The notes under the pieces are model-generated. The model saw only the letters and a list, made by a program, of their open reading frames with translations. It had not been told where the DNA came from and did not search any database. Of a stretch of DNA of 64,000 nucleotides, positions 10,067 to 20,619 are shown piece by piece. Both the position numbers and the translations under genes were made by a program. The DNA is from Mesostigma viride (taxonomy: Eukaryota > Streptophyta > Mesostigmatophyceae > Mesostigmatales > Mesostigmataceae): the NCBI GenBank assembly GCA_009746045.1, contig RPFO01000154.1:109646-173645 (forward strand). Reading direction: 5' to 3'. Within the stretch, counting starts at the first letter, position 1. Each line of letters opens with the position of its first letter.

Positions 10067-12082
10067 GGCGGTCACAGGAAATTCGGCCACGAGGTAGCCA
10101 TGGCTGTCGGAGCTCATAACTTTCACGTTTGAGCACCGAATTTAGCCGTGAATATCACTATCGCTTCGTCTTTCTAAGACGCACATGCTGATATAATTTT
10201 CCGAATCTAAAACGCAATATATGGTGAACAAACGCGCCTCGACGCAACGCAGCCTGGCGGCTGCGCTCGGCAATGAAAATACGTCTGCAGCTCAGGCTGC
10301 AGCTTCGCCTTCAGGTCCGGCAGGCGGCGATGACACTAGTCGTGCACTGGTGGTCGTCCAGCAACGTACCCCCCGGGCTTAACGCCTCGCCATCTGCATC
10401 GCCTGACCCCAAGCGCACCCGCCCAGCCGACGACACAGGAGGGTCTTCACGCCCCCCAGAACCGAGCTTTCGGCCCCGGCCTTTCAAGGTCGCAGATTAC
10501 GACTGGGCCACCATTTCTCCGACCGATGCTATGCGCTGCATCTTCTTCGGGGATTAGGCTTCGCTTTATGACCTGTGCCTCCATCTCCACTCCATCAATC
10601 GCCTCCTCGCCCCGGACGGCGGCCGCTGGGCCAGCATCCACCATCTGACCGGCTGCCCCCGCCCCCATTTCCAGCACGCCATCCTCAACTCCCTTCTCCA
10701 GCGCTCTGACGGCGAGATCTGGGCTCCATCCCTTTCCGCCCCCACCCTCCGCTCCATCCTCACGGAAGCCTTTCAGCAGCACGTGACCCCCCTTGCTGCC
10801 GACATAGCAGCCATCGGCGGCACGAGTTAGGTTAATATTGTGCGGAAACCTTTTGCCACTTGGGCTACTGCACGCTGACTGCTGAACTTCCTCACATTTC
10901 CGCCGCCGCCGCCTCCACCTCCACTGCCATTTCCGCCTCCACTGCCGACATCAAAGCCCAGCTCCTCGACCTCGACCATGGTGCACCGCCTTCAAGCCAC
11001 CGCCAACGCCCTTGAGAGCTTGCATGACACCGCCGGCCGCCCAGGCGGTGAAGGACATCGCCGCCCAGCCGGCTCCTGCTGGCCCGGCCGGCGATGCTCC
11101 CTCCACCTGGGCGGACTTGCTTAAGCAGCACACCACCTCCACCACCTCCACCATCTCGGCACAACTCAAGCAACAAGCCCTCGACCTTCGCGAGGAAGCC
11201 GACATCGCCCGGCGCAGCCACAATGTCATCGTCAAGCACTTCGACCAGCAGGCAGGTGAGACCTCCACGAGCCTTCTTGAGGCATTTAAGCGCGCCATTC
11301 TTGCCCCCATGTTTATACTCACTGGTGAGCTGGACATGTCGGCTGTCCGCCTCCCCGGCGCGCGGGGGAAGGCTGGCCCGGCACCCGTGCTCCTCACCTT
11401 TAAGTACATGGCGGACAAGCTGGCGTTCCTTAAATGCCGCAAGAAGCTCTCGGAGACTCGCTTCACGCTGGACGACGACTTGACCCTGGCCCAGCAACAG
11501 CGGCGACGCGAGTTATGGCCGACCTACCTTCAGCTCCGGCAGAGCGCAAGGGGGAAGCCGGTATACTGGAGGGGGGCGGTCATCCACGTTGACCACAAGC
11601 CCTGGCAGCCCCCTCCTGCCACCTCAGACTAGGAATATATACCAGTAGTGTAGATTAGTAAGGCTTAGCCTAGCATGTGGCCCACGCGCATGTGCGCCCA
11701 TAATGCATGGCCCCCATGCAGGATGATGCCTTCAACATTTAGCCATGCTTTGTCTATAATGGGACCCCCATGGATGTTGCATGCATTAAGAATTTAGCCT
11801 TGCTATCTATGCCATGCAGAGAGATGCTCTCTGTCGAGATTAGCCATGCCCTAGCTCTTGTATAGCCATGATGATCTTCCCCCCCATGACATACTCCCCC
11901 TTAGCTGGGCATAGTGTGAAGATCATGAGGGTGCCGGTGCCCTTGAGGCACCTAGAGCAAGTGCTGCTTACATTCCACTCTTGCAGGAAGTAGCCTAGAA
12001 TGTATTAAAAGCCATATGCCCCTTCTCAGGGATATGTGCTACATTGACTCCCAACGGAGTGATGTTGATAATTAATTAATTA
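10067..12082 (+). mobile_element. ORF1-only LINE-derived element, copy 1 (complete ends)
   Basis: A 2016-bp unit is flanked by the perfect 11-bp direct repeat ATTACCGTCAT (10056-10066 and 12083-12093). It has a 5' leader shared with copies at 36641 and 61763, a degraded ORF1, a 3' region (11640-12060) shared with many truncated C-type fragments, a terminal hairpin, and a (TTAA)n tail. There is no reverse transcriptase between ORF1 and the tail. It must therefore have been moved by another element's machinery. It inserted 11 bp inside the truncated end of LINE A. Confidence 0.8.
10221..11632 (+). pseudogene. LINE ORF1 protein, frameshifted
   Basis: The ancestral start is the ATG at 10221, by alignment with the copy at 61904. 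The frame breaks early (stop near 10380), again around 10557, and near 10827-11010. The last clean segment, 11012-11632, shows the useful part: a coil region with LREEADIARRSHNVIV, an RLPG motif, LLTFKYMADKLAFLKCRKKL, then DDDLTLAQQQRRRELWP. This layout, a coil followed by an RRM-like fold ending in a D-LT-Q-R-RR-LW block, matches L1-type ORF1 nucleic-acid chaperones. It has no reading frame able to make full-length protein. Confidence 0.75.
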
Positions 12083-13372
12083 ATTACCGTCATCCGCACG
12101 CTGTATGAGGGGTCGACCACTTCGGTGCGCACTCAACACGGCATTACCCCGCCATGCCCACTGCAGACCGGCGTCTGGCAGGGTTGCGTCCTGTCGCCGT
12201 ACCTGTTTATTATTGTAGTGGATTATGTTATGCGCCAGGCACGTGCTCGCTTTGCTAGCATTGCAGGCCGTGCCCCTGGCCTAGCGATCACGAACGAGCT
12301 TGGGGAAGGGGGGCCGACTAACAAGCAGAATTTACTAGAGCTCTGACCTCATTTATGCTGACGACATCACGCTCATCGAGAAGCCGGAGTCTGCCCAACT
12401 TTGGCTGGACTGCCTGGCGCTCGAGGCTCGGGCGGTTGGTCTAGAAATCAGCCCCAAAACGGAGGCCCTGGCCCTCGGCATGGCAGGGCCCCCACCCACA
12501 CTCCGCCTCTTAGACGATGCCGAGGTCAACTACCCTCCTTCAGGCCGCTTCAAGCTGCTCCGCAGTTGGCTTCCCGACTGCGAGGACGACATGACGACAC
12601 GGATCGGCACGGCGTGGGCGCACCTCCATGACCACCGCCGCTGGTGGAGCAAGTTACCCCGCCCTACCCCGGATTGTCAAGCGTGACCTCTTCAAGGTCG
12701 TCATTCTGACGATCCTGACCTACGGCCCCGAGACGTGGACACTGACGCAGGAGCTGGAGCAACGACTCGACGGCGCCGTCACCAAGATGCTGCGCAAGGC
12801 CCTTAACATCCCCTTTGGTTTTCACATTAGTAATGAGGATTTGTACGCTGATTTGCCCTATCTATGTTTCCAACATTATTAGGCACAGGCGCCTGGGCCT
12901 AGCCGGGCACCTGGCCCGCACAGATCAGGTAGATACCTCGATCAGATAGACTAGCTGGCACCAAGCCCGCCCAGCCTGGGCGATATGTCCTCACCTGGCG
13001 TGCCCCCGGCCGCGCGCGGCAGGGCCGCCACCCGTGGACATTTCGTGATAGACTCGGCATGGACATGTGCTACACTAGACGTGACGGGCTCACCCCCGGG
13101 CAGCCTCCTGGTTTGTCTGTAATATGGAGGCAGATGGTGCGCAAGGATAGATGGCAGGTAGTGATGAAGGAGACCACCCCCAAGCCTGTGGGGGCTCCGC
13201 GTGTTACCAAGTATGGCATTCATAGCGATTCGGGCCGCGGTGCCCACACCCAGGCTGTAACTAGGACCTAGATAGCTTATGTATACCATCCATTCCATCC
13301 CATGTTCCCCTCCCACTGAGGACTTATGCTCACGTGACGCAGTCACGTGTCTATTAATTAATTAATTAATTA
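12083..13372 (+). mobile_element. 5'-truncated LINE A with reverse transcriptase remnant
   Basis: LINE A begins with the RT text TVIRTLYEG (about 12087). GVWQGCVLSPYLFI (motif B, 12172-12213) and a YADD-like YADDITLIEKP (motif C, about 12354) follow in broken frames, then the C-terminal LTYGPETWTLTQ block (12715-12750) and an RRLGLAGHLAR-like stretch. It ends in the hairpin at 13331-13349 and a TTAA tail to 13372. The flanking repeat ATATTTG (10049-10055 and 13373-13379) fixes the insertion in the Mutator-like element. The first 11 bp lie at 10056-10066, upstream of the nested ORF1-only unit. Confidence 0.8.
13331..13349 (+). other. LINE A 3'-terminal hairpin
   Basis: CACGTGACGCAGTCACGTG is a perfect 8-bp stem with a GCA loop, followed by TCTA and the TTAA tail. 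The same hairpin ends LINE A fragments at 38751, 46668 and 48337. A likely role is recognition of the RNA 3' end by the LINE reverse transcriptase, as known for stringent-type LINEs; that role is inferred. Confidence 0.7.
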
Positions 13373-13536
13373 ATATTTGTCCAGAAGTCTCATTCGCCGG
13401 GAAAATATTTAAATATATTTGCCTTGCTCCCCAGTTTGTGTGAAAATATTTAAATATTATTTGACCTTGTTTTGGTACCTGCCAGAAGTATTTAAATGTT
13501 ATTTAAATAATATTTGTCCGACCTGTGATTTCTGGC

Positions 13537-13721
13537 CTGCCGCAGATGGCAGGCACCGATATGGTCTGTCTCAAGATGACAAGTGTTCGGACACATGGAT
13601 GCTTGGTTGGGCCTAGTCGATCTGTAGATTGTCCAGTACTGTGGATACAACTGTCAGACCACTGCACCTGTACCTTTGCGTGCCCGCTCCCATATATTTT
13701 AATGTTTTATTGATCAAACAC
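13537..13721. other. Unassigned spacer
   Basis: This spacer lies between the Mutator-like element and a D-type LINE 3' end. I see no gene or repeat structure in it. Confidence 0.3.
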
Positions 13722-13905
13722 GTGCTCCCGTTTCGTAGTCACGGAGCACCTAAGTGGTTGTAATCCCTGAGTGTGCCGACAACGGGTAGGGGGGCAGAGA
13801 CACCCCCTTCCCTCACACCACAGGCATGGCACAGGGTGCTCAATCGAACGCTCCCATCTCTAACTCCGCTCCCATTACATTAAATTATGGCATTCAATAG
13901 TAGTC
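13722..13905 (-). mobile_element. 3'-end D LINE fragment, reverse orientation
   Basis: The sequence CACGTGCTCCCG..CACGGAGCACC and the following text to about 13860 match, with divergence, the 3' region at 16705-16810, including the AGTGGTTGTAATCCCTG and GGGGGCAGAGA segments. It is a 5'-truncated fragment read on the minus strand. Confidence 0.5.
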
Positions 13906-14190
13906 TGCACTTCATAGTTGTCTCACTTCATGACTCCGTTGGGAGACCATGTAGCACGTATTCCCTTGCTGGATGGATGGAGGTATGTGGGCGGGGCCGC
14001 GAAACCTAACTAAGCTAACTCTAAGCTAATCTAGAAAATCCTAACTACTCTACTCAGCGAATCGCCCCTTCCTTCTGGGGGGGGGGGCGGGGGGGCTTGC
14101 CCGCAGGGGCTGGCGTGTGAGCCTGAACAATCGTCTGCCACCTCTTCTTGTTCTGCATAGCAGTCCAAGCAAGAGAGAGGGAGGAAATTA
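13906..14190 (-). mobile_element. LINE B 3'-end fragment, reverse orientation
   Basis: On the minus strand the interval reads the extreme C-terminus of a LINE B ORF2 (lysine/proline-rich KPP-PKRKG tail) followed by the conserved 3' untranslated region and hairpin GACTCCGTTGGGAG. It matches 14826-15320, 21420-21750 and 39840-40225. Confidence 0.7.
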
Positions 14191-14430
14191 ATTAATTAGG
14201 AACATAACTCCGTTGGGAGTACATGAAGCACATATCCCTGAGAAGGGGCCGGCATATGGCTTTTAATACATTCTGGGCTACTTCCTGCAAGGGTAGGGAT
14301 GTAAACTACACCTGCTCTAGGTGCACCAAGGGCACCTGCGCCAGTGACCATGATCTCTCTAGAGCGCAACTGAAGGGGGGCCTGGCATGGCGGGGTGGAG
14401 GATCATCATGGCTATACAGAGGGAGGAAAT
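14191..14430 (-). mobile_element. 3'-end C fragment, reverse orientation
   Basis: After a TTAATTAATT tail the minus strand carries the C hairpin (ACTCCGTTGGGAGT on the plus strand), the GAGAAGGGGC..CATATGGC block, the CCTGCAAGGGTAG block and the AGGTGCACC block. These are the same order as in the ORF1-only element 3' region at 38280-38740. Confidence 0.7.
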
Positions 14431-14757
14431 TAAAAAGTTAATGTCTAATAACATGACTCCGGGCGCTTTGAGGGGTAGAATAGGTAGGGTTTTCTAGATT
14501 AGATTAGCTTAGAGTTAGATTAGTTCGGTTTCGCGGCTCTAGGTGCACCAAGGGCACCTGCGCCAGTGACCATGATCTCTCTAGAGCGCAACTGAAGGGG
14601 GGCCTGGCATGGCGGGGTGGAGGATCATCATGGCTATACAGAGGGAGGAAATTAAAAAGTTAATGTCTAATAACATGACTCCGGGCGCTTTGAGGGGTAG
14701 AATAGGTAGGGTTTTCTAGATTAGATTAGCTTAGAGTTAGATTAGTTCGGTCTCGCG
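14314..14757. repeat. Direct duplication of a 222-bp composite LINE segment
   Basis: Positions 14314-14535 and 14536-14757 are near-identical. Each unit joins a reverse-oriented 3'-end C piece to a plus-oriented LINE B 3' piece. The duplication therefore happened after both had inserted. The remaining LINE B 3' end continues to about 14830 with its hairpin. Confidence 0.85.
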
Positions 14758-14825
14758 GCTCTGCCCACCTTCATCCATCCAGCAAGGGAATATGTGCTAC
14801 ATGATCTCCCAACGGAGTCATGTTA

Positions 14826-15320
14826 TAATTTAGACTCCGTTGGGCCGGAGATCATGTAGCACATCAAGTGAGACAACTATGCCTGGACGCATGTAGCACA
14901 TATTACTTGCTGGATGGGTGGAGGTGGGCGAAGCCGCGTAATCGAACTAAGCTAATTCTAAGCTATCTAGTCTAGAAGATCCTAACTAGGCTACTCAGCT
15001 AAGCACCCCTTCCGCTTAATTGGGGGGAGGGGGTTTGCCCACAGGGGCCGGCGTGTGAGCGTGGACAATCTTCTGCCAACTTTTCTTGTTCTGCATAGCA
15101 GTCCAAAGAAGAGAGAGGAAGTGAGTGCGGTGTTCAAACTGTGCACATGAGCTGGGACCACTACTAGGTCGGCCAGCGACTGCTGTGTATAGTTCATGGC
15201 AGGTTTACCCATCTTGAACTCTAGGAATGTCCTTGGGGCCAGGCCAGGTCAGGATATGCCGCCTTGGTTGGCCAAGCCTCTGGGGGCCGGCCAGACCGAG
15301 GTCACCCCATCCATGGGACA
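14826..15320 (-). mobile_element. LINE B 3'-end fragment, reverse orientation
   Basis: The minus strand shows the C-terminal ORF2 end (the GTTTGCCCACAGGGG block), the GGGACCACTACTAGGTCGGCC block and, further upstream in the element, the GGGGCCAGGCCAGGTCAGG block. All are shared with 21420-22720 and 23640-24010. A short GTGAGACAACT motif interrupts it near 14870. Confidence 0.7.
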
Positions 15321-15549
15321 TGAATATGTCGATAATTGGTCGTGAGCGCGACTCCAGCACTCGTGAGGGTATAAGCTAGTCACATGCATGACCTTGCATA
15401 ATGTGTCTATTAATTATGATTAAGTAACTAATTTATTAATTAATTTATTACGTTGCATAATGCCATGGTGATGGTATAGACCAAAACGTCACCAAACAGC
15501 ACACGTGATTATTTCATTGGCAACTGTCAGGCATATCAAGAGTCCAAGA
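15321..15549. other. Unassigned spacer with short LINE tail remnants
   Basis: TTATTAATTAATTTATTA near 15430 looks like an isolated LINE tail. No gene is visible. Confidence 0.3.
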
Positions 15550-15740
15550 ATTATTAATATCGGACCGTGTACATGCAAAATGTTTTTTTGTCTAGTTATT
15601 TGTCGTGGCAGGCAGCAAAGAGTAAACCAAATGCTGCCGAGCTCCGGGATGCGAAAAACGCGAGAGTTCAAGTAGCTCCAACACGGATTGGAACTAGGAC
15701 CTCTGGCATGTGATTCCGCGGCTGTATACATTATTAATTA
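15550..15740 (-). mobile_element. Diverged SINE-like copy, reverse orientation
   Basis: Read on the minus strand, AGGTCCTAGTTCCAATCC (degenerate B-box) is followed by TCGCGTTTTTCGCATCCCGG and CATTTGGTTTACTCTTTGC. The same landmarks occur in the same order and spacing in the SINE-like copies at 9170-9260 and 36235-36320. Similarity is partial and the ends are not fixed. Confidence 0.45.
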
Positions 15741-16140
15741 ATTCATTCGATCATTCACGCGCCTCCGTAGGGAAAGGACTTCACGGGGTACCAACTTTTG
15801 AGTAGGTACTACCTTTCATCCCTGTTTGATGCATGGAAAGAAGGGGGCATTTTAATTAATCAATTAAACACGTCCTCCCGTCAAGGACGGATGGCTCAAT
15901 CAAGGAATGGATGGCTCAATTAATTAATTAATTCATTGCATGCTCCCGTAATTGCCCAGGGAGTCACTGAATATTAAGCCCCATGAACATGGATGGATGG
16001 ACCGAAACAATCCTACTGGTTCTATATTGTATCGATATATCTAATGCTTAAACTAACAAGCCACGTAGGGAAAGCTAGGGATCGACATATGCATTCCAGT
16101 ATAGTTGCGGGGTGCTCTTCCCATGGCACCTGGGAGACTT
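15741..16140 (-). mobile_element. Stacked D-type LINE 3' ends, reverse orientation
   Basis: Three TTAA-type tails (near 15735, 15855, 15920) are each followed by CTCCGT or CTCCCGT hairpin remnants. The last one continues into a CCCCATGAACATGGATGGATGG segment with three GGAT units, homologous to the sequence that carries the long GGAT array at 20039. All pieces are short and truncated. Confidence 0.5.
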
Positions 16141-16589
16141 GCTTCTTCCCCAATCCCCATGTGCATGCAGCTAGGGGATCGTCCTAGCTATACAAACTTG
16201 GCCCAGATCTTGGCCTTAAATTCTGCATCTTTTTCCATATACCACGGAGAGGCCTGAGCCGCTCATGCATGTCCTCTACTAGCTGCATGCTCCTTGATGG
16301 AATGTACGTGCGGTCCTACGCGGACCTACTGCGGTCATGCAGCGACCACTTCGACCACCCGAATGCCATCGCCATGCACGAGGCTGCAGGAGATGGAAGC
16401 CCATGCAACGCCGCGCATGGAAGCGCCCGAGGACACCGTCACCGCGCCCGCCGCCAATGCTGAGCGGTGCTGCGTCGTTTCGATCAGCAGCCAGGACTGA
16501 GGGGAGCCGGCCACATCTCTTGAGGACGAGCTCAGGAGCAAGCACCTTACCAATTACTGGAACTCGGAGGTAAAGCTATAGTAATTCGT
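16141..16589. other. Low-confidence segment upstream of the nested LINE
   Basis: Short ORFs on both strands (16269-16573) overlap each other and none shows a domain. This may be the N-terminal ORF1 part of the plus-strand LINE, but I cannot align it with the other ORF1 copies. Confidence 0.3.
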
Positions 16590-16688
16590 AGAACTGCGTA
16601 GGCATGCACCGCCTTCCCCACGTACTCACGTACGGGACAAGGCGGCACCCCCACCAGTCCTGCTTACCTTCCGTTTCATGGAGGATAA

Positions 16689-18830
16689 TTAATTAATTAA
16701 TTAACTCGTGCTTCCATTGGGGAGTCACGTGGAGCACCGAAGTGCTTTTTATCCCTGTATGTGCAGATTGTGCACAACAGCCGGAAGAAAGGGCAGAGAT
16801 CGACCCCCTTTCTCCTTCATGCCAGAGGCATATGCCACAGCCGCAATTAATCGGACACGATAGACGATCCGGCAAGTTCTGTGGGTGCAATAAGACCCAT
16901 GTGAGCATATCATAACAAGGTACGTCGGCAAGAAATCTGATCATAGCCAGGACGTAGCATGGCTGCACAACAACAAGGGCTAAGGCTAAGGCTATGGCTG
17001 TGTGCCGTGTGTTAGTGGTGCACGTGACTAGTAGGTATGGTGGCACAGCTAGGCAACATTCTAGGCATGGCTGCCATGCATGGCGGCAGTGACTATACCA
17101 ATGATGAATACAAGCTATAGGGCTATTCTACTCTATATAGCCCGCAGCCGCCTGGCGGGGCGTCCACATCTTGTGGTTGATCATCAGGTCCCCGCCCCTC
17201 CAGTTGACCTTGGGCTTCTGCAGGGTCCGGCTTGTGGCGGAGGTATTTCGGCCACAGGTCGCGTCGCTGCTGCTGCTGAGCAGGGGTCAGGTCATCGTTC
17301 AGCGTCCAGGTGAGGTCGTGCTGAACCTCTTGCGACGAGAAAGGAACCGCTGCTTGTCCTCAGGGGAGGGAAAGAAGGTGAGCAAGACTGGTGGGGGAGC
17401 CGCCTTGTCCCGTGAGTGGGGAAGGCGGTGGCACCCACGCAGTTCTACACCTCAACTACCAGGCCCATGAGGGTAAGGAGCTGGTCCTTGAGCTCGTCAG
17501 CAAGGGCACCTGGCTGCATGACGCCTCACCTGGCTTCGATCTGGGGGAAGCGACGCAGCACCACCTGGCAGTCGCGGCGAGCGCGGTCGATTGGAGGCCT
17601 CCCGTTGTTGTGCCTGGCGAAGGTCTTCGAGCTCCTGGAGTTTCGTAGCGATGGCGTCAGTGGTTGATCGAGGCACGGTCGCTGACCGCAGCAGGTCCGC
17701 ATAGGAGAGCGGCGGCGGAGGTCGCCAGCATCCTGCCGGGGTGGCTGGGATGCGATGGTGGCCGTCTGCTCCGCTATCTTATAGGGACCTGTGTGGCCAG
17801 GGCCTCGGTGTGGGCGGTGATGGCTTCAAGCTTCTTCATGAGCACGCCGCACTTGCCCTCGATCCACCTGGTTTAGGCGAGAGACAAGTGCAGCGTGCGT
17901 TTCAGATGCCGCCTGCGCCGCGGTGTGCAGCGCCGTGAACTGAGGTACGTTGGAGCTTGTGGACGATCGACCTTGGTTTCCACGTTGGATGGAGACCCGC
18001 GCTGGGGCCTCCACCGTGTTGAGGATCGTGTTCAGCGATCGAGGTCAGCTTCTCGGCCAACAGCCAGGTCACGTGCACTCGATCCTCCAGCATTGCTCGG
18101 ATGTCATCCGTGCAGAGGGAGGGAGCCGCGATATGTGGTGCAGCTGGCTGCGCAGGCCGGGCTGGGTTGCGGAGCTTGGCGGTGAGGTCGCCACGGCTTC
18201 AGTTAGCTGGAAGAAGCTGCACAGAGGATATTAGCGAGGCGGTGGTTGTTCACTGACAGCTATAGGCGAGGGACCTCTAATACAGTCCAGGGTCTCGTCA
18301 GGGAATCATGGGCCCACCTGGCCCATGCAAGGAGCTTGCGTTCCTGTGCATATAAGAATTTGACTCTTTCGGCGCAGTCTTCCTTCGTCAGGTCCAGCCA
18401 ACGAAGGAAAGAAAAGAATCGTAAGCTGGAAGGAAAGTTCGCCATTTGTGTTCGTGGCAAGGTTTCTTGGGCTCTGGCGAGGCGCTTGGCGATGGTTTTG
18501 CTGGTGATCATTGGGTTTGCGAGCCCAGGCGGCTGGGAAAGGACGATGGCGAGTGGGCTGGGCTGGGAGCCGGAAAGCTCCTTTTCCAAACCTTGTTTGG
18601 CTTTTGGAGGCATCATAGCTGCTTGTCACGTGCGTAACTTTTTCGATATTGCGTTTCATGCAGCCGTAGTAACCGTGGCGAAAGCGTGATTCTTATAGAA
18701 ATGCGCATCGAATGCAAGTGATCTGACTGAATTTGGGGCTCAGACGCAAAAGATCTGAGCTCCGCCCTCAGCCATACCGCCGTCAGCCATTTTCGTCTGC
18801 ATCGGCGGCTCAGAAATAATAATTAATAAG
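16689..18830 (-). mobile_element. ORF1-only LINE-derived element, D-type 3' end (complete ends)
   Basis: This 2142-bp unit is flanked by the perfect 10-bp repeat TGGAGGATAA (16679-16688 and 18831-18840). On the minus strand it reads 5' leader (about 18690-18830), ORF1 (18616 to about 17120), a D-type 3' region, the CTCGTG-type hairpin (about 16703-16735) and a TTAA tail. No reverse transcriptase lies between ORF1 and tail. The duplication interrupts the ORF1 of the plus-strand LINE exactly within MEDK, so the host frame is restored across the insert. Confidence 0.78.
17120..18616 (-). pseudogene. LINE ORF1 protein of the D-type ORF1-only element
   Basis: From the ATG at 18616 the frame gives a 118-residue N-terminus with FFSFLRWLDLTKEDCAERV, then stops. 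The remainder is spread over frames. Near 17330-17250 the C-terminal block DDLTPAQQQQRRDLWPKYL is legible, the same terminal motif as in the copies at 11500 and 38110. Its sequence is clearly diverged from the C-type ORF1, so it is a separate lineage with the same architecture. Confidence 0.65.
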
Positions 18831-18840
18831 TGGAGGATAA

Positions 18841-19950
18841 GCGGCTTTTCCTCTCGTGCCGCACAACCTCCCTTGGATGCTGGACAACGACCTGACCCCC
18901 GCTCGGCAGCAACAGCGACGCGACCTAGCTGTCAGTGCATGGCCGCGGCCGTTGCATGAGTACCTCCACCACAAGCACGACCCCAAGAAGCCCAAGGTGT
19001 AGTGGAGGTTTGGGAACTTAAATTTGATCTCCACCAACAACCAGCGCCACCAACGACGTCGTCCACCCCTTCACTTTGGAGGAATTGGACGGCGCCCTAG
19101 CTTTCTATAGCTTGCGGTGCGACGCGGCGGTCGGCGCCGACGGGTCACCTTTCGGCCGAGCTGCTGAAGACCCCTGACCTGGCGGTACGGGAGCTTCTGC
19201 TGGCGTTCTGCAACCGTGTTCTGCTCTCTGATGAGCCTCCGCCTGCTGAGTGCATGGTGCAGACGGCCATCCGAGTCATGCTGTACAAGAAGGGCTCTGC
19301 TGCTGACCCCGGCAACTACTGCGGGGTGTCGATGCCTCCAGCTAGAGCACCGCGCTTCATGCGCATGATGCTGCACATGGGCTCCGTGCCGCGCTGGACC
19401 CACACCTGCCCAGGTGAGTCTCAGATGGGTTTCTGTCGTGGTCGTACGTAACACTGTCATGGCTGTACCTTTACATATTTGTCGCGCGCCGGTTCATGCA
19501 GGTTGATGGACTGGCTGCCGAGGTGCGTCCCATTTGCCCTGCTGAAGGTTTTCCGCTGGTCTTCATTTTTGTTGACTATATCAAGCTAGGCTTTCGACAC
19601 GGTCCTCGATCTGGGAGGCTCTTTGGGCCATCCTAGCTCTGGATCGCGTGCCACCAGCATTTATATACATATTGCTGCCATGCATATTTCGCCGGCTGTA
19701 TCACTACAATACGCTTCCGCGGACACCTTCTTCAGCGGGGAATGTGCCCCCGGGCTTCCGGGGCAAATGTCTGTGTAGGGCTCACAGGCATGCAGTATAG
19801 TAAACGTAACTTGCGGACTGCGGAAGGCACCACCCCACCATTCCCCCTTCACCACGGGGTGCATGCACATGGCAAGGTTGTGCCCCATGTCCCCATATCT
19901 GTTCATTATATTGTCGTGGACCACGCCATGCATTATAGTTCAAGGAGACA
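18841..19950 (+). pseudogene. LINE B ORF1 end and ORF2 reverse transcriptase fragment
   Basis: The ORF1 end DNDLTPARQQQRRDL (about 18890-18940) is followed by ORF2. From 19071 the RT fingers are legible: FTLEELDGAL, then MLYKKGSAADPGNY (19279-19320), QMGF-RG (19423-19442) and the motif A region FIFVDYIK (about 19564-19587), then a GTTPPFPLHHG motif B start (19828-19860). Frameshifts separate these blocks. A CACTA terminal remnant interrupts it near 19698. Confidence 0.75.
19698..19775. mobile_element. CACTA-type terminal remnant
   Basis: CACTACAATACGCTTCCGCG and the following 55 bases match the reverse complement of the right end of the CACTA element at 23151-23630. It sits inside the LINE text CTGTAT..AGGGCTCACAGG, which is uninterrupted in the copy at 24965-25010. 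Only one end is preserved. Confidence 0.65.
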
Positions 19951-19959
19951 TTGACACCA

Positions 19960-20038
19960 GCGCAGGCCAGAAATTAGTTAATTAATAAATTATAATTAGA
20001 CTCGTGCTCCCGTGTGGGAGTCACGGAGCATTAACCCC
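19960..20038 (-). mobile_element. D-type LINE 3' end carrying the GGAT array
   Basis: An AT tail (TTAATTAATAAATTATAATT) is followed by the D hairpin CTCGTGCTCCCG..CACGGAG (20001-20027) and then the expanded GGAT array. After the array the text GTCCTATACCGGTCTAATC parallels CAATCCTACTGGTTCTATA at 16009, so the same 3' region continues to roughly 20600. Confidence 0.55.
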
Positions 20039-20511
20039 GATGGATGGATGGATGGATGGATGGATGGATGGATGGATGGATGGATGGATGGATGGATGGA
20101 TGGATGGATGGATGGATGGATGGATGGATGGATGGATGGATGGATGGATGGATGGATGGATGGATGGATGGATGGATGGATGGATGGATGGATGGATGGA
20201 TGGATGGATGGATGGATGGATGGATGGATGGATGGATGGATGGATGGATGGATGGATGGATGGATGGATGGATGGATGGATGGATGGATGGATGGATGGA
20301 TGGATGGATGGATGGATGGATGGATGGATGGATGGATGGATGGATGGATGGATGGATGGATGGATGGATGGATGGATGGATGGATGGATGGATGGATGGA
20401 TGGATGGATGGATGGATGGATGGATGGATGGATGGATGGATGGATGGATGGATGGATGGATGGATGGATGGATGGATGGATGGATGGATGGATGGATGGA
20501 TGGATGGATGG
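20039..20511. repeat. (GGAT)n microsatellite, about 118 perfect copies
   Basis: The tetranucleotide runs for about 473 bp with no interruption visible in the printed sequence. Because four is not divisible by three, all frames stay open and give long MDGW or HPSI repeat ORFs, which are not genes. Confidence 0.98.
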
Positions 20512-20619
20512 GTGCAAACAGTCCTATACCGGTCTAATCTATCTATACAACAGCTATCTACAACATCTCTCTATCTACATCAACTACAACAGCTATCTAA
20601 AGCCATCAGCATCAACGCT

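Larger units (their letters stand above)
8691..13526. mobile_element. Mutator-like non-autonomous DNA element, AT-rich, interrupted by LINE insertions
   Basis: Both ends carry the inverted repeat ACAGGTCGGACAAATA (8691-8706, and its complement ending at 13526). The element is flanked by a perfect 10-bp direct repeat, GATTTCTGGC (8681-8690 and 13527-13536). A duplication of 9-11 bp is the mark of Mutator-like transposons. Both halves are filled with ATTTAAATATATTTG-type AT repeats around short GC segments (8700-9018, 9840-10055, 13373-13520). The LINE insertion at 10056-13372 splits it. Without this insertion the element is about 1.5 kb. I see no transposase, so it is non-autonomous. Confidence 0.7.
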
